Shown here: positions 40,514-48,836 of the stretch, in pieces
Numbering within the stretch: the first letter of the stretch is position 1
Layout of the letters: each line of letters opens with the position of its first letter
NCBI RefSeq assembly: GCF_010993775.1
Contig: NZ_WOTO01000027.1
Location: 50,297-114,296 of the forward strand
DNA from: Fodinicola feengrottensis
Lineage (GTDB): Bacteria; Actinomycetota; Actinomycetes; Mycobacteriales; HKI-0501
Reading direction: 5' to 3'
DNA length: 64,000 nucleotides
Notes under the pieces: generated by a model
What the model was told of the DNA's origin: nothing
The model's input: the letters and a program-made list of their open reading frames with translations, nothing else
Database searches by the model: none
Position numbers and translations under genes: made by a program

Positions 40514-41459
40514 TCACCTTCGCGGGGGGGGGGGGTGTTGCCGGGCTCGGTCGATGAAGGCGGCGAACCCATCCAAGTGGCGCTGCAGGCCGAATTCGAA
40601 GAGGGCGGCGAGGTCCGCGCTCTCGCCGCGACCGATGCGCATTTTGCTGAGAGTGGGGAAGTTTCCGTTGGAGATGACCTCCCGGGCGAGGGAGTCGTAG
40701 CGGCCCAGCGTTTTTCGCTGGTGATGCCGGAGTTCTGTTCGATTTCAAGCTCCATCCCGCGGCCTAGGGCGACGCCGCCGACGAAGCCGTTCAGGCTTCC
40801 TACCGCGCGGAGCATTTCCAGGTGGGTCAGACCGAGGTTGTCCAGTCCGGCGAGTTGCCATTCGACCTGGGCCATGGCACTGGGCAGCACCGGTGGCCTC
40901 GCCAGGGAGGTCATGGCCGGCGCGGCCACCCAGGGGTGGCGTCCGTACGTACGCCAGTGCAGGCGGGCGACGGTTTCCAGGCGGGCTCGCCAGCCGGCTG
41001 GGGCTGGGTCGGGGAGCGACTCGACAGCGAAGACCGCTTCGGCCATCAGCCGGACGAGCTCCTCTTTGCTGGGAACGTAGTGATAAAGGGTCATCGCCCC
41101 GACATCCATCGCGGCCGCGACGCGGCGCATGGACAGGGCGGCGAGGCCCTCGGCGTCGGCCATCGTGATGGCGGCGGTGACGATCGTGTCCTTGCTGAGT
41201 GCGGTGCGGTCGGGTCCGCCTTTCGGGGCTTTTTCGCATGCAAAGCGCGGACAACCGTGCCGATACCCGGTCGAGCCTCCACCAGATCCTGCTGCCGGAG
41301 GGTGGTGAGCACCTTGGTGGCGGTGGCCATCGCGACCTGCCAGTCGCGGGCGATCTGCCGGGTCGACGGCACTCGTTCGCCGGGAGCCAGCGCGCCGGAT
41401 TCGATCCGGCCGCGGATCTCGTCGGCGATCAGTTGATAGCGCGGATCGGGCATCGCCAC
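40514..41459 (-). CDS. GntR-TetR fusion transcriptional regulator
   Basis: About 315 residues with shifts near 41195 and 40690, and an uncertain C-terminus because of a 12-G run at 40524-40535. From 41459 (MAMPDPRYQLIADEIRGRIE) residues 1-75 form a GntR winged helix (LAPGERVPSTRQIARDWQVA). A TetR helix-turn-helix follows (LSMRRVAAAMDVGAMTLYHYV, PSKEELVRLM), then a TetR C-terminal ligand domain. The double DNA-binding architecture is known in actinobacteria. Two copies of the palindrome CTAGTGCACTAG upstream suggest self-regulation and control of the divergent DUF2306 gene. Confidence 0.85.
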
Positions 41460-41470
41460 CGTCTTCCCTC

Positions 41471-41487
41471 CTAGTGCACTAGTGCAC
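41471..41487. promoter_or_regulatory. Palindromic operator, copy 1
   Basis: CTAGTGCACTAGTGCAC contains two nested perfect palindromes, CTAGTGCACTAG (41471-41482) and GTGCACTAGTGCAC (41474-41487). It begins 12 bases upstream of the GntR-TetR start codon and is repeated at 41562. Confidence 0.75.
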
Positions 41488-41561
41488 CTGAGGTGAAACT
41501 TAGCAGATCTCTACGGTCGTGCGCCTCTATGTCTGGTGACCATCCCTCCTGCGCCGGTGCG

Positions 41562-41573
41562 CTAGTGCACTAG
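41562..41573. promoter_or_regulatory. Palindromic operator, copy 2
   Basis: CTAGTGCACTAG, an exact copy of the 12-bp palindrome at 41471, centred about 91 bp away and 147 bp upstream of the DUF2306 start. Together the two copies bracket the divergent promoter region. Confidence 0.75.
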
Positions 41574-41719
41574 CTCGGAGGTGGGGGCCACTATGATGCT
41601 TTAGTCGGTACAGTAGAGTAATACTTTCGTCTCTGGGAGGTGTGGCCGTCAATTGGTACGCTGTACGAACACTTCGCCGTACGGCGTATGAGTGACATAC
41701 GAGGGAAGGAGGACCAGTC

Positions 41720-42418
41720 ATGGCAACATCCACCGGACAGGCAGTGGCCGCCGAGACCGCGCGGCGGCCCGCAACGCCTTGGTGGCGTCGGCCGTGGGTG
41801 GTGCCGTTGATGTTGATCGCGCTGCTCTTCTTGGCGTTTTCCTTGCCGCCGTACACAACACTCAATCCCCAGCTGTCCAGAGTGCCGTCGTCCTTCCCGC
41901 TGCACTACCCGTTCCTGGTGGCCCACATCGGGTTCGCGTCGGTCGCGATGCTGACCGCCTGCCTGCAAATCTGGCCGTGGTTTCGCCAGCGGTATCCGAT
42001 CGTGCACCGCAGAATTGGTCGCGTGTACGTCTTCGCCGGGGTGCTGCCGGCCGGGGTGTGCGGTCTGATCATCGGCGCGGCGAGCCCGTACGGGCCGCCG
42101 GCGGCGGCCAGTGACGTGATGCTTGCGGTGCTGTGGCTGACATTTACCGCGGTGGGGTTCCGGATGGCCCGCAAGCGCCGGTTCGCCGACCACCGACGGT
42201 GGATGATTCGCAGTTTCGCGCTGACTTTCTCGATTATCACGAACCGGATCTGGGGCATCATCTTCGCGATCGCCTTGCCATCGCCCTCACCAGCCGAGAT
42301 CGCTCCGCTGGGAGCCTGGCTGGGCTGGACGACAATGTTGTTGCTGGCCGAATGGTGGCTGGTCGAGCGCGGTGTCGGCAAGCGCCGGGCCCGTCGTGCG
42401 GCGGCCGCCGCGTCCTGA
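41720..42418 (+). CDS. DUF2306 integral membrane protein
   Basis: An intact 232-residue protein starting at ATG 41720 after AAGGAGG. Several membrane segments (WVVPLMLIALLFLAFSL, LVAHIGFASVAMLTACLQ, VLPAGVCGLIIGAAS, MLAVLWLTFTAVGFRMA) and the motif HRRIGRVYVFAGVLPAG with a later ADHRRWMIRSFALTF are those of the DUF2306 family, in which conserved His residues suggest heme or metal binding. Its role is unknown. It shares its promoter region and two palindromic operators with the GntR-TetR regulator, so it is the likely target gene. It converges with the next gene, with 17 bases between the stops. Confidence 0.85.
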   Translation: MATSTGQAVAAETARRPATPWWRRPWVVPLMLIALLFLAFSLPPYTTLNPQLSRVPSSFPLHYPFLVAHIGFASVAMLTACLQIWPWFRQRYPIVHRRIGRVYVFAGVLPAGVCGLIIGAASPYGPPAAASDVMLAVLWLTFTAVGFRMARKRRFADHRRWMIRSFALTFSIITNRIWGIIFAIALPSPSPAEIAPLGAWLGWTTMLLLAEWWLVERGVGKRRARRAAAAAS

Positions 42419-42435
42419 GGCATCCCGGCCGCGGA

Positions 42436-43433
42436 TCAGATTCGGTACGCCTGCAGAGACTCCGGTGCGAACAGCTCGGCCGGCTCGAAGAGGCGACCGG
42501 CCAGTCCCTGCTCGTACGAATAGCGCAGGAAGGTGCGCAGCGTCGTGTCGTTCGCTTTCAGTCCGTACGGCCAAAAATCCCGGCCCATCACCGACTGGGT
42601 CTGCTCGACCGCGGCATACAGCCAGGGCAGCATATAGCGGTTTGCCGCGGTCTCGCCAAGTTTTTGCTGGACGTTGTGCTTGGCGTCGACGAAAGCCTGG
42701 AAGAGCGAGAGCGGGCCAGCCAGCGATGACTCTGGTAGAGATCACGCCGAAGCACGATCACATGCATGATCGGGAAGATGCCGGTCCGGGTGAAGTATTC
42801 CTCCTCGGCTGCTCGCGGGTCCGCGAGCAGCCGGCGGATCGAGATGTCACCGTCCAACATGGACTGTGGGGTTCGCGGGCTGTAGATCGCGTCAAGTTCC
42901 CCGCTCAGCAACAGATCGGTGAGCGTTTGGTCCGCCGGCACCGGTTCCACGTCGACGCCGGCTGGCAAACTCAGCTGGATTTTCTCCACCCGGCCACTCT
43001 GCTGCAGGCCTCCGGTGCGATAGCGCACCGACTCGACCGGCACCTGGTGGAACTCGGCCAGGATGCCGCGAATCCACACCGCGGCGGTGACCTGGTATTC
43101 CGGGATGCCAACGGTTTTGCCGGCCAGCTCCGACAGCTCACGTAACGGGCTCTGCGCTCGTACGTAGATGCCGTTGTGCCGGAAGGCACGGGACGGGAAA
43201 ATCGGGATGGCCACAAACGGAGAATCGTTGCCGGACAACGACAGCACGTAGGACGAGAGTGACATCTCGGCCGCGTCGAACTCCTGGTAGCGGGCCATCC
43301 GGAAGAAGGTTTCCTCGACCGGCAGGGCCAGATAGGTCAGGTCGACGCCCTCCGGCCGGATCCGGCCGTCGGCCAGCGCCTGAGTACGGTCGTAGTCCCA
43401 GCACGCAATCGTGATCGGCACCCGTACGCTCAT
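42436..43433 (-). CDS. 4,5-dihydroxyphthalate decarboxylase-like / substrate-binding-fold protein
   Basis: About 332 residues, one shift near 42720. ATG 43433 follows GGGAGGCAGC. Characteristic segments are ITIACWDYDRTQALADGRI, then GVDLTYLALPVEETFFRMAR, AEMSLSSYVLSL, FPSRAFRHNGIYV, GIPEYQVTAAVWIRGIL and DAIYSPRTPQ. The pattern matches Pht5-type 4,5-dihydroxyphthalate decarboxylases and related proteins with a periplasmic-binding-protein fold. No signal peptide is present, which argues for a cytoplasmic enzyme over a transporter component. It is divergent from a PadR regulator, consistent with aromatic acid metabolism, but the substrate is inferred from similarity only. Confidence 0.75.
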
Positions 43434-43493
43434 GCTGCCTCCCGTTCCTGCCGGCCCGCCGCGGCGTGCTGGTCTGTCGATCCTGCGACAACT

Positions 43494-43511
43494 CCGATAT
43501 ATACGTATCGG
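43494..43511. promoter_or_regulatory. Candidate PadR operator in divergent promoter
   Basis: CCGATA and TATCGG are perfect inverted arms separated by six bases, enclosing ATATACGTAT (43499-43508). It lies between the start codons of the decarboxylase-like gene (43433) and padR-type gene (43568). The same A/T-rich 10-mer recurs upstream of the MFS gene. Confidence 0.6.
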
Positions 43512-43567
43512 CCGTAGTATGTGCAGCAGCATCCGCGCCGTGCGGACGACGAAGGGAGGTGCGTGCC

Positions 43568-44252
43568 GTGTCGCTTCGGCACGCCTTGCTTGCCCTGCTG
43601 GAAGCCGAGCCGATGAGCGGCTACAGCCTGGCCAAGTTCTTCGACCAGTCGGTGGCTTACGTCTGGCACGCACCGCATTCGCAGATCTATCCGGAGCTGC
43701 GGCGAATGAGCAGGCCGGGATGATCACCGGGCGCTCCGAGGCGCGCGGCACTTTCGCCACCAAGCGGATCTATTCGTTGACCGATGACGGCCGCGCGTTG
43801 AGTTGGCGCGGTGGGTCGAGGAACTCTCTCCGCTGCCGCGCGAAAGAGACGCCGCCTACCTGAAGAGCAGCTATTTTGAATACGGTGACTATGCCAGCGC
43901 GCGCAAGCATTTCGAGGCTCACCGGGCTCATCACGAAGAGCAGCGGCGGCGGCGCTGGGAGGCGCACGTCAAGCAGCTGGAGAACCGGGACACCGACCTG
44001 CTCCGGATTCGGCTCGCGCAGGCGCCGGAACACCTGCGAAAGCAAGTCGTGGCTTACAAAGTGCACGTCTACCACGGGCTGATCGAGCGGGCCAAACAGG
44101 AAGTCCGCTGGGCGCTCGCGGGCCTTCGGATGGTGGACGAGCTGGAAGCCGAGACGGTCGCGGCGCGACCCGCACCGGCTGGTACGCCCCGCAAAGCGGT
44201 GGAGCGGACGAAAATCGGCGGGCCCGCCGACCCGGGTCAGCCGGCGGCATGA
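43568..44252 (+). CDS. PadR-family transcriptional regulator
   Basis: About 227 residues with shifts near 43700 and 43795. GTG 43568 follows GGGAGG. Residues 1-90 form the PadR winged helix (LRHALLALLEAEPMSGYSLA, WHAPHSQIYPELRRM, RIYSLTDDGR). The C-terminal dimerisation domain is helical (HFEAHRAHHEEQRRRRWEAH, VYHGLIERAKQEVRWALAGL). PadR proteins repress phenolic-acid or drug-efflux genes until an aromatic ligand binds. Candidate targets are the divergent decarboxylase-like gene and the MFS exporter, whose 3' end overlaps this gene by 16 bases in convergent orientation. Confidence 0.85.
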
Positions 44253-45688
44253 GCCGCCGCGCCGCTGATCCTGGACCTGACGGCCAGTGAGCCGCCGATG
44301 GCGAGCGCGAGCAGGCTGGCGCCGCAGCAACCCAGAAGCTGACCAGAAAACCGGTCTCGGTGGGAGCGCCGCCGGCGCCGCCGAAGGCGCTCAGCAGCAG
44401 GCCGACGATGTCGCTGCCGAAGGAGTTTCCCACCGCGTACGCGACAATGGAGATCCCCAGCGCGACCCCGGACTCGGACGCCGGCACCGCGCCGACAATG
44501 AGGATCTGGGTGGTGGCGAGCGCGATCGCGGTGCCCATCGAATAAACGCCCTGTGCGGTCAAAACGGCGATCGGGGCGCCGGCGAGCACCGCGAAGGCCA
44601 CAAATGACAGGGCATTGAGGCCGACGCCCACACACGCGGACACCGCCATGCTGCCGCGCCTGGTCAGCCGCTGGAGCAACATTATCCCCACGATGGCGCC
44701 GATTGTCTGCGGGACCGCGAACCACGCGGTCTGCAGGATCGTGAATCCGTAGCCGAAACCGGCCACCGCCGGCTGGGTCTGCGCCAGCCTGGTGACCGCG
44801 GAGAGCGAGCCGTAGACACCGAAGGCGATGAGGAATGTCATGAGATACGGCACTCTCACGTGCGGCTTCAGAATGTCGCTCAGCCGGATCAGCGGATTCT
44901 TCGCCCGCCCGGCCGAAACCAGCCAGCAGCAGCAACAACACGACCCCGGCCACCAGCAATGCGACCACTCGCGGCGATCCCCAGCCCCAGGTGGGTCCTT
45001 TGCTGAGGCCGAGCAGAATGCCGACCAGCGAGAGCGCCAGCAGTACCGCGCCGGTCAGGTCCAGCCGGCCGGCCGCCCGATGCCGGGAATCTCGTACGAG
45101 CCAACCGGTCGCAGCCATCCCGATGACGACCGTGATAATTCCGATGACGAAAAAGGACCGCCAGGCGGTGGGGTGAATGCCGACCAGCGCGCCCAACAGG
45201 ATGCCGCCGCCGATCCCGACCCCGACCCCGTTGCCGGCGTGGATCGCGCCGATCGTGAGCTGCGCGCGCTTTTTCGGCATGGTGTCGCTGGCAATCGCCT
45301 CCGGGAGCGCCAGCATCGGGAACTGCGCTCCCATTAACACCCTGCCGAGGATCAGCAGCGGGAAGCTGGTCGCGAAACAGTCGATCAGGCAGCCGGCGAG
45401 CACCAGCGCGAGAGACACCATAATCATTGGTTTCTTGCCGTAAAGATCGGCGAGCCGGCTGATCACCGCCAGCGCCACCGCGCCGGCCAACAGCGACGAG
45501 GTCACCAGCCAGGAGGTATCGGCGACACCGAGGTGCAGTTGTTTGCCAATGGTGGGTAACAACGGCACTATTCCGACTTGCAGGAGTTGCAGCGTGAAGC
45601 CGAGATAGGTGAGGGTGACCACCGCCGCGCGACCGTTCACCGCCGTGCCCCGGGTGTCGCCAGCCGGATCGACCGCTGCTTCCGTCAT
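44237..45688 (-). CDS. MFS transporter (DHA2-like, multiple membrane segments)
   Basis: About 484 residues with shifts near 44895 and 44335. MTEAAVDPAG at 45688 is the chosen start (GGAAGGGC upstream); ATG 45739 is also in frame. The first half shows LVTSSLLAGAVALAVISRLA followed by DLYGKKPMIM (MFS motif A) and LGRVLMGAQFPML. About 13-14 hydrophobic segments and the motif GAIHAGNGVGVGIGGGILLG suit the drug:H+ antiporter DHA2 group. Its 3' end overlaps the PadR gene, and a PadR-type motif lies 140 bases upstream, so it may export or import the aromatic ligand. Confidence 0.85.
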   Translation of the reverse strand: MTEAAVDPAGDTRGTAVNGRAAVVTLTYLGFTLQLLQVGIVPLLPTIGKQLHLGVADTSWLVTSSLLAGAVALAVISRLADLYGKKPMIMVSLALVLAGCLIDCFATSFPLLILGRVLMGAQFPMLALPEAIASDTMPKKRAQLTIGAIHAGNGVGVGIGGGILLGALVGIHPTAWRSFFVIGIITVVIGMAATGWLVRDSRHRAAGRLDLTGAVLLALSLVGILLGLSKGPTWGWGSPRVVALLVAGVVLLLLLAGFGRAGEESADPAERHSEAARESAVSHDIPHRLRCLRLALRGHQAGADPAGGGRFRLRIHDPADRVVRGPADNRRHRGDNVAPAADQARQHGGVRVCGRRPQCPVICGLRGARRRPDRRFDRTGRLFDGHRDRARHHPDPHCRRGAGVRVRGRAGDLHCRVRGGKLLRQRHRRPAAERLRRRRRRSHRDRFSGQLLGCCGASLLALAIGGSLAVRSRISGAAAHAAG

Positions 45689-45827
45689 CTGTCTTGCCCT
45701 TCCGGAGCCGATCTGTGCCACCAGATATCCGTACGGCATGACCCAAACACAGCAAGGCTGGCACTGTGTGGGGTTTACCGGAAGTTTAACCCGCCCTGCT
45801 CCGGGAAGCGGTTGTTTATGTCAGCAC

Positions 45828-45837
45828 ATACGTATAT
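45828..45837 (-). promoter_or_regulatory. Second copy of the ATATACGTAT motif, upstream of the MFS gene
   Basis: ATACGTATAT on the plus strand is the exact complement of the 10-mer inside the palindrome at 43494-43511. Both sites are followed, in the same orientation, by TATGTGC within a few bases. A/T-rich 10-mers should be rare here. Confidence 0.55.
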
Positions 45838-45854
45838 CTTGGTATCTGCGCCGG

Positions 45855-45995
45855 ACCGGGCCCCCGACCGGCCCGGCGCACTTTCGTTCCCCTGTCGGGA
45901 ACTTCCCTGTTCAGTAGGCACTCTCTGTCGCTGGCCTGCGCGTTGACCGCCGACGCGCGCGGGACGATCAGCTGGGACGCGACTTGGTCGCGTCC
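45855..45995 (+). other. Intergenic hairpin cluster, no gene seen
   Basis: The stretch 45740-46233 has no gene I can support. It contains a G+C-rich CGGACCGGGCC/CGGCCCGGCG hairpin near 45852-45879, a short GTTCCC/GGGAAC hairpin near 45887-45903, and GGACGCGAC/GTCGCGTCC (45975-45995, loop three bases) followed by TTCTTTGT, which is terminator-like. It could be a small RNA with its own terminator, or transcription debris. Confidence 0.35.
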
Positions 45996-46233
45996 TTCTT
46001 TGTGCCCGAGGGCAGCGAAATCTCGCCCGCGTGACGAGACATTGTCGCTGGTGGCGTGGATGTCGCCCGGGACGCGGCGAATATCGGGATGTCGGCGTTG
46101 GAACGTGCTTTCGGGTCCGTACGAGGGAGCGGCCGAAGCGGTTGGGTGGGATCTGGATCCATCTCCGCAAGGTGCCCCAAAAATGGAACAGGACCCATCG
46201 GGCGTGGCGGTGGGTCATAGGCGGCCGCCTTGA

Positions 46234-46402
46234 CAGTGCCGAAACGGCTGTGGTTGCCTGCGAAGGTTCGTCGATGACCAGGGAGGAAGCCGGTGCGACT
46301 CCGGCGCGGTCCCGCCACTGTCAGCCGGGTGCGAGCCCGGTGAGCCAGGAACTCCGGTCGTCGATCCCTTCGTCCTGGGGCGCGGACACCCCGAGGAAGG
46401 TT
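46234..46402 (+). ncRNA. Cobalamin riboswitch
   Basis: The stretch contains the conserved core GGAAGCCGGTGCGACTCCGG (46283-46302), the B12 box GCGGTCCCGCCACTG (about 46306-46320), and the later AGCCAGGAACTCCGG segment. This is the standard adenosylcobalamin riboswitch pattern. It ends a few bases before the cobD start at 46408, where it can hide the ribosome binding site (GAGGAAGG at 46393-46400). High cobalamin should shut off the whole downstream operon. The 5' limit is approximate. Confidence 0.92.
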
Positions 46403-46407
46403 TCGCG

Positions 46408-47346
46408 ATGGCCGCGTCCCGGTGGACGCTCCCGGTCGGCCTGCTCGCGGGGACCCTGTTGGACCTGGCCCTCGCCGATCCCCGGCGCGGCCATCCGGTA
46501 GCCGCGTTTGGGCAGGTCGCGGCCGCACTGGAGCGGCGAGTGTGGGCGGACAGCCGGCGCAGCGGAGCCGTCTACGGTGGGGCCTTGGTGAGCGCTGCGG
46601 GGCTCACTGGCGTCGTCCTCGCGCGTACGGCCCGCACACCGCTGCCGGCGATCGCGATGACCGCGGCCGGCACCTGGGCAGTGTTGGGTGGCACGTCGTT
46701 GGCGCGTGAGGGCGCCCGGATGCGGGCCCTGCTGGCCGCCGACGACCTGGCTGGTGCGCGTACGCGCCTTAGCCACCTCTGCGGTCGGGACGCGGCCGGT
46801 CTCGGGGTGGCCGAGCTCAGTCGGGCGACGGTCGAGTCGATCGCGGAGAACACCTCCGACGCGGTGGTGGCGCCGCTGTTCTGGGGTGCGGTGGCGGGGG
46901 TGCCGGGGCTGCTGGCTTATCGAGCGATTAACACGCTGGACGCGATGATTGGTCACCATAACGAGCGATATGAGCGTTTCGGTTGGGCCGTTGCGAAACT
47001 CGACGATCTGGTGAACTGGGTGCCGGCCCGGTTGACCGGGTTTTTGGCCGCTGCCCTCGCGGGTTCCGTTGACGGCAGCCCGCGTGCCGCGGTGACCGCG
47101 ATGATCCGGGACGGCGGCCGGCACCCGAGCCCAAACGCGGGCCAGTGCGAAGCGGCTTTCGCGGGTGCCTTGGGCGTCCGGCTCGGGGGCGTGAACCGGT
47201 ACGGCGACCGGGTGGAAATTCGTGGTGTGCTGGGAGATGGGCGCGAACCGACGGTCCAGGACATTGGCCGGGCAGTGCGGCTGTCCCGTCTGGTGGGAGT
47301 CGCCGCTGCCATTCTTTTCGCGATGGCCCGCAAGGTCGCGACGTGA
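46408..47346 (+). CDS. cobD: Adenosylcobinamide-phosphate synthase
   Basis: CobD/CbiB, an integral membrane amidation enzyme that attaches aminopropanol (phosphate) to adenosylcobyric acid. Intact, 312 residues. Family segments: LLDLALADPRRGHPVAAFGQV at the start, ESIAENTSDAVVAPLFWGAV in the middle, YRAINTLDAMIGHHNERY, then KLDDLVNWVPARLTGFL and SPNAGQCEAAFAGALGV. Hydrophobic helices are spread through it. It is the first gene after the riboswitch, and its stop overlaps the next GTG by four bases (GTGA). Confidence 0.95.
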   Translation: MAASRWTLPVGLLAGTLLDLALADPRRGHPVAAFGQVAAALERRVWADSRRSGAVYGGALVSAAGLTGVVLARTARTPLPAIAMTAAGTWAVLGGTSLAREGARMRALLAADDLAGARTRLSHLCGRDAAGLGVAELSRATVESIAENTSDAVVAPLFWGAVAGVPGLLAYRAINTLDAMIGHHNERYERFGWAVAKLDDLVNWVPARLTGFLAAALAGSVDGSPRAAVTAMIRDGGRHPSPNAGQCEAAFAGALGVRLGGVNRYGDRVEIRGVLGDGREPTVQDIGRAVRLSRLVGVAAAILFAMARKVAT

Positions 47347-48836
47347 GTGGCGCTCTGCTGGTCGCCGGGACCACCTCAGACGCGGGCAAGAGCATCGTCA
47401 CGGCCGGACTGTGTCGATGGTTGGCCCGCCAGGGCGTGAAAGTCGCGCCTTTCAAAGCCCAGAACATGTCGCTGAATTCCATGGTCACCCGCGATGGCGC
47501 CGAAATCGGCCGGGCGCAGGCCGCGCAGGCGGCGGCCGCCCGGATCGAACCGGAAGCGGTGATGAACCCGGTTCTGCTCAAACCCGGCAGCGATCGGCAT
47601 AGTCAGGTGATCCTGCTCGGCCATCCGATCGCCGAGGTCAGCGCGCTTTCGTACCGGCAGCTAAAAACCCCGCCTCCGGGAAGCGGCGCTGGAGTCGCTT
47701 AGCGACCTGCGTTCGCGTTACGACGTGGTGATCTGTGAAGGCGCCGGCTCGCCCGCCGAGATCAACCTGCGGGACACCGACATCGCGAACATGGGCTTGG
47801 CGCGCGCCGCGGGGCTGCCTGTCCTGGTGGTGGGAGATATCGACCGGGGTGGCGTTTTCGCTGCCATGTTTGGCACTCTGGCGCTGCTGGAGCCGGCGGA
47901 CCAGGCGTTGCTGGCTGGTTTCGTGGTCAACAAGTTCCGCGGTGACGCTCGGCTGCTCGGACCGGGTCTGGACTCGCTGCGCCGGTTGACTGGGCGGCCG
48001 GTGCTCGGTGTGCTGCCGTGGGTACCCGGCCTTTGGCTGGACGCCGAGGATTCGCTCGCCCTGACTGCCGAGCGGCCAGCGGTGGCGCCGCCGGTCGGCG
48101 AGGATGTGCTGCGCGTCGCGGTGGTCCGCTTTCCGCGCGTCTCGAATTTCACCGACGTGGACCCGCTGGTCGCCGAGCCGGGCGTGGTGCTGCGGTTTGT
48201 CACCCGGCCGGAGGAACTTTCCGATGCGGATCTGGTGATCCTGCCAGGCACCCGTGCCACCGTCGCGGATCTGGCCTGGCTAAGGGAAAACGGGCTCGCC
48301 GATGCGATCGTACGACGGGCCGCCCAGCGACGGCCGGTCCTCGGGATCTGCGGTGGCTACCAGATGTTGGCGGGCTCGATCGACGACGAGGTGGAAAGCC
48401 GGCAGGGAATCGTGCCCGGCCTCGGCCTGCTGCCCACCACTGTCCACTTTGGACCAGAAAAGGTGCTCGGCCGTCCTTCGGGGCAGGCGTACGGGCAACC
48501 GGTGCACGCGTACGAGATTCGGCACGGCCGGGTTTCGGTGGCAGGCGGCGAGGCTTTCCTTGATGGGTGTTCAGCCGGCACGGTCTGCGGGACCAGTTGG
48601 CACGGCGTCTTGGAAAACGACGGTTTCCGGCGAGCCTTCCTGGCCGAGACCGCCGCGCAGGCCGGCCGGCGCTTTGTACCAGGTGAGGTTTGTTTCGCCG
48701 ATATACGCGCCAACGATGGCTCGATCTGGTGGGCGATCTGATTGCCGACCACCTGGACACCGCCGCGGTGATGCGGCTGATCTCGGACGGCCCACCGGCT
48801 GGTCTGCCGTTCGTACCACCGGGACCACCCGCATGA
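47343..48836 (+). CDS. cobQ: Cobyric acid synthase
   Basis: CobQ uses glutamine and ATP to amidate four side chains of adenosylcobyrinic acid diamide. About 498 residues with shifts near 47675 and 48705. The N-terminal dethiobiotin-synthetase-like domain has LLVAGTTSDAGKSIVTAGL (P-loop) and KAQNMSLNSMVTRDGAEIGRA. The C-terminal glutaminase-like domain has GICGGYQMLAGSIDD with the nucleophilic Cys replaced or absent as usual positions read GICGGYQ, in which Cys is present. The end, DLIADHLDTAAVMRLI, appears after the second correction. The GTG 47343 start overlaps cobD, and the stop overlaps the next gene (ATGA). Confidence 0.93.

Noticed and set aside
40524..40535. The G runs here and at 59313 and 60715 as phase-variation tracts
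   Set aside because: Such tracts could give phase variation, but they coincide with an assembly rich in homopolymer errors, and two of the three lie at gene ends or outside genes. Without reads I treat them as likely errors.
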